Assembly (NCBI GenBank): GCA_019096065.1
Contig: JAGUCH010000005.1
Span: forward strand, 3,038,001 to 3,102,000
Direction: 5' to 3'
DNA length: 64,000 nt
From: Paracyclopina nana
Lineage: Eukaryota; Arthropoda; Copepoda; Cyclopoida; Cyclopettidae
A program made the translations under genes and the position numbers. A model generated the notes under the pieces. That model did no database searches, was not told the DNA's origin, and saw only the letters and a program-made list of their open reading frames with translations. Of the stretch, positions 58,101 to 64,000 are shown piece by piece (position 1 is the stretch's first letter; the number at the start of each line of letters is the position of its first letter).

Positions 58101-61100
58101 CAGTCATGAAGCTGTCCATACAACTATCTCAAATACCGGGCACGAATCTGGAAAGCCACCACGGCCGAGCAAAGAACTCTCTCACGTTCACTACCAAAGC
58201 AAGAGAATCTTTCAATCATTACTGCCAAATTCTCAGTCCTAAAGGCTTCACCTTCACCATCTTCGATAAATGGTGCGAAGCCCAGCTAGGCCAACTTTAC
58301 GAAAGTGATCTCAAACCAAAGCAAAAAACCACTCTGGTTACTGCAGCGTTGACTCACGCGTCGGATTCAGAATATGACAGCGACGAAGTCGCTCATGTAG
58401 CTCTAGCCACAGCTGCGGCAGCTGACAACTCACAAAAGTTGTTCAAAACTTGCCCAATATGCACTGTCGATCATACCCTGCTAAAATGCCAAAATCTCAA
58501 ATCGATGCCCATCAAACAACGAAAAAACAAAGTCAGTGAAGTAGGAGCGTGCTATAAATGTCTTCTCGGCAAGCACAGAGTCAACGTGTGCAAAATGAAG
58601 TGGACGTGTAGGATCTGCAAATCCGGAAAGCATAATGTTTTGATTTGCCCGGAACAAAACGATGACAGCGCCACGAAACCTGCTGAACCAAAACCAATCA
58701 ACAGCCAAGAACAAGACGTCACAACGAAAGATCTCATGCAATTTCTAAAAAATCTTGTGGCTTCTCAAAAACAGGTGACACCAGAGACGGTCTCTGAGCC
58801 CACCTCGTTAGTTACATCAAATAAAGCAAACTTGTCATCGTATTTCATCGCTCCCGCGCACGTGATCAATCCGCACACGAACAAAAAACTTACAATTAAC
58901 GTACTACTCGATACCGCCAGCGACACAAACTTCATTGTCCAAAACGTCGCAGAGCAACTGAACTTAACAGGGCCAACGAAAGTCCAGAGAGTACAATCAT
59001 TAAACTCTCAGAAAACAATGCTCTCCAAAAATGTCCAATTCACGATCCAATCTACTGTCTCACCACACCAAGAATTGATACAAGCACAAACCGTGCCAAA
59101 AATTGTCGACTCCATCAACATTCCTCCAATGGAAATACTCAAAAACTCATTCGCAGAGCTGCACGACATACCATTTCCCAAAATGGAAAACACGGGAGTG
59201 CAACTCTTATTGGGAATACAAAATTACACCTGGCTGGCCGATATCGATAAACTAAAAGAAAACCGCCCATACGTCATAAAAACTAAATTAGGGCATGTTC
59301 TACTCTATGGCCAAAATCCAAAAAACTCGTTCTGTTTTGTGTCCTCGGCGGCCGAGGACACTGCCACAAAACAGGGGGGAGATCTGTTTGGCAAAGAGTC
59401 GGCACAGCCACTGTTTGAAAAAGAGACTACAACCGCACAACAAAAACTTCAGATCATGATACCACTACCCCAAGATCCAGAAAAACTTTTGGAAAATTTG
59501 TGGAGGATGGATCTGCTTGGAGTGGGATTGGAAGAAGAAAATGAAAATTCAAAGCCAACCTCAGAAGAAGAAACATACGCAATGAACATCATCAAACAGG
59601 GGATCACACAGCTACCAAACAAAAGAATTCAAGTCCCTGTTATGTGGAAGCCTGGGGAGCCAGACATTCTGTGCAACTACTTGGAAGCCAAAACCACGGC
59701 AGAGAAGTTCGAAAAAAGATTAATGGAAAAAATGCCAGAGGTATTCAAAGCTTCATGTAAGGAAATCGACACACTCATACAGCACGGTTTCGTGAGAGAG
59801 CTTCATCCTGGAAAAGACAACCTTCATGAAGGATTTTACTTGCCTGGCCTTACAGTGTCCCGACCAGATAAAATATCGACACCCGTGCGTATGGTTTTTG
59901 ATTGCGCCAGAAAATTTAGAGGAGGAAAAAGTCTAAATGACACAATGTTGGCTGGACCGAATCTGTTAAATGACTTGTTGGACATTTTGCTAAGACTGAG
60001 GCTGAAACCCATCGCCATCAGCGCAGATGTAAAAAAAATGTACTTGCAGTTCCTTTTAGCCCCTGAAGATCGGAAGTATTTCCGCTTTTGGTGGAGAGGA
60101 AAATGTTACGAATCAGTTTCGCTTATGTTCGGGGCCGCCTCGTCACCATGCATGGCTTTGTATGCGGTAAAAGCACACGCAGAAAAATTTGTACTTTCCC
60201 ATCCATTGGGAGCGCGAGCCATTATTGAGGACTCCTACATGGACGATGTGGTTACCGGAGCTGAGAATGAAGAAGAAGCTCAGGAGATAGTTGCCCAATG
60301 CAACCACATCATGGCGGAAGCTTGCCTGCCACTCATGAAATGGGTCAGCAATAGCGAGATAGCTATCAGTCAACTTGATCCCGCATTAAAAAAAGCCACC
60401 TCAGCCGCTGAGGGGGAAAAAACCCTAGGAATGATTCTTGATCTAAAAGGGGACTGTTTAAGGTATTCGGTGCCTGATGTAGAAGACTATGTGAACTCCA
60501 CGGTCACTTTAAGATCATTCGCCTCAGCGGCCGCCAAGATCTACGATCCCTTGGGACTGTTGGATCCGGTAACGTTGGCGCCTAGATTGGCCATGCAACA
60601 AGTCTGCGCTTTAAGAAGCATCCTACGCATTGACTGGGACACTGATCTGGAGCAACTCGACCACCCAGATCTTAAGCAAGTCATCCGGATCTGGAAAGCA
60701 GCGCTTAGAGCTTTAAGTGCTTTGAAAGAGATTAAGTTCCCTCGATGTCTAAAACCCAGGGGAGATTACGGTTTGACTTTGGCCATCTTTTCCGACGCAT
60801 CAGAGATGGCCTATGCCAGTGTGGCCTACGTTCGATTCGAGAACAACATAGAAGTTACCACGCACCTCCTTTTTTCAAAGAAAAGATTGGCACCTCTAGC
60901 TGAAAGGAGGTCCATTCCGGATTTGGAGATTATGGGATCTGTCCTGGCATCACGCATGTCAAAGAGGCTGCTGAGGTTGGGCTGGACTGTGGATGACGTT
61001 TTCTTTTTCACTGACTCATCATGCGTGCTTACCTGGCTCGCGAAATCTGGTCGGGCTTGGAAAACTTTCGTGGGAAATAGAGTTAGTCAAATACACCGAC

Positions 61101-63274
61101 TTACGCGAGGATATGAATGGAGGCATGTGAGGACAAAAGACAATCCTGCCGACCTCCCTACGCGCGGCCTCAAGGTCGAAGACCTGCAAAATCATACGTT
61201 GTGGCACCAGGGGCCTAAATGGTTAAGTGGGCCTATTGCTGCCTTTCCACAATTGAAAACAGTTGAACCCCCGGCTGAGGCTCTGGCGGCTGCTTGTTCC
61301 GACTTCGTCATGGTCATGGCGACCTCCGCGGCGGAGGTCGAAGCTGAGGCCGCTGCCGGCAGCGTGGCGGCTCTCCTGATCCGGCAGGACAAAAAATGGA
61401 AGGATGAGCTGAAGAAGAAGTTGCCAGTAACCTACCATCAGTTCAACGACTATCGAAGAGGAGTGAGAGTGTTGGGCTGGATGATCTTGTATGGCACCAA
61501 ATTGCGAGCCTTCGCGATAAAACACAAACGCCTCCCTACGGCTGACGACAATGTAAAACTCATGGAACCAGCCCGATCGGACGCTCCGATGGAAGAAGCC
61601 GCCGAGGCCAGGCTGGTATTGCGAGAACAATTAGCCTATTATCACGATGAGCTTGAATATGTCAAGAAAGAAGGAAGGTTTCCTCCAAAATCAAGTTTGT
61701 CAGGGCTTAGGATGACAGTTGGCCGATGGGGGGAGCTACGCTCTTTGGGTCGCATTTCTGAATTGGCCATACCTGGCCTGGTTCGAGAGAGATTGATCAT
61801 CCCGCCCACGGACCTAGCGTATTGCATACTTAAGTCATTGCATCGGCAGAGTGACCACGAGACAGGTTATAAGACCCTGCTCAACAGGTGTCGCTTCAAA
61901 TATTGGCCTTTACGGTGTGATTCTATTGCCAAGAGCGTAATTCGTGACTGCGTTACGTGCCAAAAGAAAATGAGACTGCCCGCCAACCCACAGATGGCCC
62001 CCCTGCCGCAGGGGGCGGTATCGTACCAGGACATTCTGCCCTTCAGAAATGTGTCTATCGATTTTGCCGGCCCTTTCCCTGTCAAAATAGGCCGCTCCAC
62101 TCAAAAAAGACACGTGCTGGTGGTAGCCTGCAGAGACACGCACGCCATCCATGCCGAAGTGACAGAGTCAATGAAAACTCAGCACGTTGCAAATGCTCTT
62201 CAAAGACATGTTGCCCTCAGGGGGGTGCCTAAGTCCATTCGATCCGACAATGGACCAGGATTGCCGAGCACTATGGCCACCATATGGGGCGATGAAAGAC
62301 ATGATGACCTATTGATGCAACTCAAACAACTGGACTGGAACTACTTGCGCAAATGGTCTCTGGATGTCGGAGTAAAAAATTGGACTTTTTCTCCCCCTTA
62401 CGGACCACACTTTAATGGTTTAGCCGAAACAAGCATAAAGTTGTGGAAGACCCATTATTACAAGTTGTACAGGCGGTACACGTTCACTTTGGACGAGTTC
62501 CAAACGCTCACCCTAAAAGCCATGGCCGTAGTCAATAGCCGGCCAGTGGGGGAGGTAAGAGGCGAGATCATAACTCCCAACCATTTTTTGTCCCTTGGTC
62601 CGCCGGGCGAGTTGCTGCCTGTTCCCCAGCCGGACCAGTTAGATCGGGCGGCGATCAGGTTTGGGATCATCGAACAATTTCTGCAAAAGTTGTGGGCCGA
62701 GTGGGTGCCGAGTTTACTGTTCAAGCTGCACAAATTGCCAAAGTGGACAAGGTTTGTGGAACAATTGGCACTGGGCCAGATGGTATTGGTGGTGGACGCC
62801 AAAGAGCGACGCTGCGATTGGCGCTACGGCAAAATAATGAAACTCATCCCAGGCCAAGACGGAGTAATTCGAAAAGCCGAGGTGCAAGTGGTTCCTCAAA
62901 AGAAACCCAAGTTTGTGATCACGAGACCTATTGCCAACCTAGTCCCGTTGGACATCTTCGAAGAGGATTTCGCCCTAAATCGAGTTCAACCTCCATCCTT
63001 GGAGATCGAAAGGCAAACCGAAAAAGACATCATCGAAACTCCGACTACAATCAAGAATGCGGAAAGAAAAGCCGAGAAGATAGCCGAAAAAAGGTTGGCA
63101 AAAATCCACACAATTGCTCCCGTGCCGCACGAGGCAAAAAGAACCAAAACCAGAAAAACGATATTGTCAAACGAAGTGCCTTTTCAAATCGTCACGCGTG
63201 CTCAAAAAAGGCTAGCCGCACAAGAAGAGAAGCGAGTTTCGCTTCTGACATGCCTTGTCTCAATACCCGTGTAA
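55166..63274 (+). CDS. BEL/Pao gag-pol polyprotein, intact, with long N-terminal extension
   Basis: 2702 codons from ATG 55166; the open frame upstream covers the primer-binding site, so this ATG is preferred. Order by residue: basic N-terminus; Ser/Pro-rich part; coiled coil at about 331-385; Pro-rich RGRGRGR region at about 770-865; gag core (LKPLDLEGFTGKNPSEYF) at about 869-1090; Cys/His zinc knuckles at about 1095-1160; aspartic protease VLLDTASDTNF (Asp 1249); reverse transcriptase with SADVKKMYLQF and YMDDV (1691); RNase H with FSDASEMAYA and FTDSS; integrase HH-CC zinc region at about 2224-2270; catalytic D2299, D2361, E2421; a C-terminal barrel-like region; and a basic tail. No stop or frameshift. 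BEL polyproteins are usually about 1700-2000 residues, so this one is unusually long, mainly at the N-terminus. It copies RNA to cDNA and integrates it. Confidence 0.92.
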   Translation: MTKSRLKKVKKSPRAEASKPLPTRTSNRLNKFLPPTDDEIEAQVAEQARLSVEQLRKKLQNKREPLFKAKKPPSILLNNDPEPLIEAGDDEDIVVLGEQGQRAKVPPLPFLPSDTSAEPSSPRIPTPRLSPIQLAGDLVQSFFSNLFQPNKTMAQPNVSAAAAAMKPNPNDTLYLSPKGPPVMTQSEPNLAEPSGQSVSAGSSDHRPGSSASSGQSSNSEQETIRTLSQIRQASAAKEHAYIKARQDADNFTKEAVLAVKDAAYGPNNLRDLADGGAQVVDALAIAVREYARTLPKVAANQLMEAHEQETLTLGYYIASLDEVRVKLMTSQNKKHSVSLTQQMSRELQKLKQIELKEKEAMDAIRREREKLAQEKKEFEQRTQQVVNANPPETSTSQSRPPQAGSPVTAPPNTSPPLQDSSSSDRREPPHPPLVSPRAGGRQQALLAVSNMSADRAGELSEAEAHYLNVRARLKAANRVAVELINSPTAASDAVSRAIDDLKQAIAARSALVAQHPELTSSAFVQSLDGPLLLTVNETTKEADKYLESLKETHLLHSQRPEHVVNNYLDLVTQIQSVSANVEREMTASKSYEVVHQLATRVQQLCRTKAELLRDQPFLKVAPQVIQKEPEIARLTQYVTTRANHYISPQAKLAVVPQPFFDASLSPPPPPPRGPWLYDNADKNSSEDDSNDDFYIRPRRYSRNDNRANYEDDPQPLQSTRPTNVQFAPQEDHFDPYAAGFYNSNANPSFYQSIASAARPNRTASQYDPYRPNAPRGRGRGRRTPDDHDRPNMPPNRPPPPDRGRNAPPPNSGGQDSDDPHPPGGPGRPPPPNPWGNEPPSNPWAENRRPPPATNSDGQQQSSLYQNIKLKPLDLEGFTGKNPSEYFVFKQNFKFLVHDNPTISMAEKFGRLVEKTSGGSANRNFVYLARTPENYYKALQSLEQTYGNVDRQINYAYNNLSDLGIIDHTNVDSVSNAQAAVMKLSIQLSQIPGTNLESHHGRAKNSLTFTTKARESFNHYCQILSPKGFTFTIFDKWCEAQLGQLYESDLKPKQKTTLVTAALTHASDSEYDSDEVAHVALATAAAADNSQKLFKTCPICTVDHTLLKCQNLKSMPIKQRKNKVSEVGACYKCLLGKHRVNVCKMKWTCRICKSGKHNVLICPEQNDDSATKPAEPKPINSQEQDVTTKDLMQFLKNLVASQKQVTPETVSEPTSLVTSNKANLSSYFIAPAHVINPHTNKKLTINVLLDTASDTNFIVQNVAEQLNLTGPTKVQRVQSLNSQKTMLSKNVQFTIQSTVSPHQELIQAQTVPKIVDSINIPPMEILKNSFAELHDIPFPKMENTGVQLLLGIQNYTWLADIDKLKENRPYVIKTKLGHVLLYGQNPKNSFCFVSSAAEDTATKQGGDLFGKESAQPLFEKETTTAQQKLQIMIPLPQDPEKLLENLWRMDLLGVGLEEENENSKPTSEEETYAMNIIKQGITQLPNKRIQVPVMWKPGEPDILCNYLEAKTTAEKFEKRLMEKMPEVFKASCKEIDTLIQHGFVRELHPGKDNLHEGFYLPGLTVSRPDKISTPVRMVFDCARKFRGGKSLNDTMLAGPNLLNDLLDILLRLRLKPIAISADVKKMYLQFLLAPEDRKYFRFWWRGKCYESVSLMFGAASSPCMALYAVKAHAEKFVLSHPLGARAIIEDSYMDDVVTGAENEEEAQEIVAQCNHIMAEACLPLMKWVSNSEIAISQLDPALKKATSAAEGEKTLGMILDLKGDCLRYSVPDVEDYVNSTVTLRSFASAAAKIYDPLGLLDPVTLAPRLAMQQVCALRSILRIDWDTDLEQLDHPDLKQVIRIWKAALRALSALKEIKFPRCLKPRGDYGLTLAIFSDASEMAYASVAYVRFENNIEVTTHLLFSKKRLAPLAERRSIPDLEIMGSVLASRMSKRLLRLGWTVDDVFFFTDSSCVLTWLAKSGRAWKTFVGNRVSQIHRLTRGYEWRHVRTKDNPADLPTRGLKVEDLQNHTLWHQGPKWLSGPIAAFPQLKTVEPPAEALAAACSDFVMVMATSAAEVEAEAAAGSVAALLIRQDKKWKDELKKKLPVTYHQFNDYRRGVRVLGWMILYGTKLRAFAIKHKRLPTADDNVKLMEPARSDAPMEEAAEARLVLREQLAYYHDELEYVKKEGRFPPKSSLSGLRMTVGRWGELRSLGRISELAIPGLVRERLIIPPTDLAYCILKSLHRQSDHETGYKTLLNRCRFKYWPLRCDSIAKSVIRDCVTCQKKMRLPANPQMAPLPQGAVSYQDILPFRNVSIDFAGPFPVKIGRSTQKRHVLVVACRDTHAIHAEVTESMKTQHVANALQRHVALRGVPKSIRSDNGPGLPSTMATIWGDERHDDLLMQLKQLDWNYLRKWSLDVGVKNWTFSPPYGPHFNGLAETSIKLWKTHYYKLYRRYTFTLDEFQTLTLKAMAVVNSRPVGEVRGEIITPNHFLSLGPPGELLPVPQPDQLDRAAIRFGIIEQFLQKLWAEWVPSLLFKLHKLPKWTRFVEQLALGQMVLVVDAKERRCDWRYGKIMKLIPGQDGVIRKAEVQVVPQKKPKFVITRPIANLVPLDIFEEDFALNRVQPPSLEIERQTEKDIIETPTTIKNAERKAEKIAEKRLAKIHTIAPVPHEAKRTKTRKTILSNEVPFQIVTRAQKRLAAQEEKRVSLLTCLVSIPV

Positions 63275-63651
63275 CAGGTGCTACAAGGTCAATGACCCCG
63301 ATCAGCTGTTCATTCATTCATGAATGCTCAATGAAGGGAGCGTTGACCCCTGCGGCCGCTCTCCCACTGTCAACAACACGGAGCGTGCCCTCGGAAAATG
63401 CCAACGCCGCGCGTGATTGGTCGCTCGCGAATCTCCCCACTTTCTACGAACGTGATTGGCCAGCGATAAGAAAGCTAACATTCTATTGGCTGGAGATAAC
63501 GGAAAATGCTGCGAGCTACCTGAGCCCACTCTCGCCGGCAGTCAGCTGTCGAACGCCCAAGAAGCAACACGTGCTCGAGTGTTTCCTTTCACCAAAGCCT
63601 CAAAAATTCAAAAGTCACAGCGTCGACAAGGGACCTTCCCTTATCGAGGCA
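63275..63651 (+). promoter_or_regulatory. Spacer between gag-pol and second ORF with three inverted CCAAT boxes
   Basis: No long reading frame. ATTGG occurs three times in similar context: 63416-63420 (cgtgATTGG), 63455-63459 (cgtgATTGGcca) and 63485-63489 (ctATTGGctgg). This spaced CCAAT-box cluster suggests a promoter for the frame that starts at 63652. It does not match the region before the primer-binding site, so it is not the 3' LTR as far as can be seen. Confidence 0.4.
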
Positions 63652-64000
63652 ATGGAACCCCGTAAAACTTCGAGCGGCGGCCGCTCGAAACGGAGGTATG
63701 ACTCGTCTAGCGACAGAGGGGCCAAAAAGAAGAGTCGCTCGTCTTCAACAAGTGATAGTCACGACCTAAGTAACATTTCTTTCTCTGACCGCAGGGTAGT
63801 GTTTTCGCCCGACGTGGAGCTCACTGACGGCGTTCCTGGGCAATATAGCAAGAGAGGAAGTCGGTCAAGTCGGCCTCTAAACGTTCGCACGGTGGAACTT
63901 CGCCGGCGAATAACTAGAGGGCTAAAGTACTGTGAAGAAGATTGGCTGGTAGACGATGTGGACAACGCGCATCTTCACCCCGAGCCTGCGACCCCGGTCA
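63652..64000 (+). CDS. Second open frame after gag-pol, unrecognised, runs off the right edge
   Basis: 116 codons open from ATG 63652 (gaggcaATGGAA) to the window end without a stop. The first 40 residues are Ser/Arg/Lys-rich and look disordered and nuclear (MEPRKTSSGGRSKRRYDSSS, then GAKKKSRSSSTS). A more structured part follows (RRVVFSPDVELTDG; LRRRITRGLKYCEEDWLVDD). There is no signal peptide, so an envelope protein is not supported from what is visible. It could be an accessory ORF of the BEL element, the gag of a neighbouring element, or a host gene. Codon use is G/C-rich like the gag-pol N-terminus. Function unknown. Confidence 0.55.
   Translation, partial: MEPRKTSSGGRSKRRYDSSSDRGAKKKSRSSSTSDSHDLSNISFSDRRVVFSPDVELTDGVPGQYSKRGSRSSRPLNVRTVELRRRITRGLKYCEEDWLVDDVDNAHLHPEPATPV

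Larger units (their letters stand above)
54811..64000 (+). mobile_element. BEL/Pao LTR retrotransposon, 3' end outside window
   Basis: The element contains a primer-binding site (55099), a long gag-pol frame with all expected domains in order, and a further open frame to the edge. The domain order of gag, zinc knuckles, protease, RT, RNase H, integrase and the DNPADLPTRG motif after RNase H identify the BEL/Pao superfamily. Only one LTR-like region is inside the window, so the right boundary and target duplication are unknown. The uninterrupted frame suggests recent activity. Confidence 0.8.

Noticed and set aside
63275..63651. 3' LTR directly after gag-pol
   Set aside because: The sequence does not resemble the region before the primer-binding site, and an ORF follows; the 3' LTR must be beyond the window.
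63652..64000. Envelope gene of the retroelement
   Set aside because: The visible N-terminus is charged and Ser-rich, without signal peptide or membrane segment.
1..64000. CRISPR arrays, bacterial operons, rRNA genes
   Set aside because: Nothing of the kind was seen; gene structures are eukaryotic throughout.

Overview
The window is arthropod nuclear DNA. Its genes are split by many short introns (about 50-75 bp) with GT-AG or GC-AG borders. The recognisable genes are animal-specific: inhibitory SMAD, synaptogyrin, Golgi alpha-mannosidase II and NAB co-regulator. A nuclear-type uracil-DNA glycosylase gene is present. Holometabolous insects such as Drosophila are known to lack UNG, so a crustacean, early-branching hexapod or other non-holometabolous arthropod fits best. 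That placement is inference.

Layout. (1) 1-6.1 kb, minus strand: the 5' end of an inhibitory SMAD gene (Dad/SMAD6/7, MH1 part only, running off the left edge), then a complete six-exon ZIP zinc-transporter gene. One ZIP intron holds an 848-bp element with terminal inverted repeats. (2) 7.0-10.9 kb, plus: a five-exon gene for a large secreted Cys-rich, YLPP-repeat protein. (3) 12.4-13.5 kb, minus: a complete four-exon synaptogyrin gene. (4) 14.65-18.55 kb, plus: a complete five-exon Golgi alpha-mannosidase II gene with all key active-site residues. (5) 18.6-37.7 kb: mostly non-coding DNA, with one Pro/Ser/Asn-rich exon at 25.2 kb that is phase-compatible with Nab. (6) 37.7-44.7 kb, plus: a complete ten-exon Nab gene. 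(7) 44.7-49.0 kb: Nab 3' UTR and non-coding DNA. (8) 49.06-51.5 kb: an intronless class II CPD photolyase gene (minus), head-to-head with the UNG gene (plus, 51.54-53.11 kb). A 475-bp hAT-type MITE sits between them with an exact 8-bp target duplication. (9) 53.2-54.9 kb, plus: a secreted coiled-coil plus C1q-domain gene. (10) 54.8 kb to the right edge: a BEL/Pao LTR retrotransposon with one uninterrupted 2702-codon gag-pol frame, followed by a second open frame that leaves the window.

How the parts relate. The host genes are mostly unrelated housekeeping, neural or developmental genes. The one functionally coherent pair is the divergent photolyase/UNG arrangement, two DNA-damage repair enzymes sharing one intergenic region. 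The most novel-looking parts are the BEL/Pao element (about 860 residues ahead of the gag core, plus a downstream ORF behind a CCAAT-rich spacer), the YLPP protein, the possible alternative Nab N-terminus, and two insertions whose boundaries can be read to the base. Exon borders were read by eye from splice signals, phase and family similarity; no transcript evidence was available.
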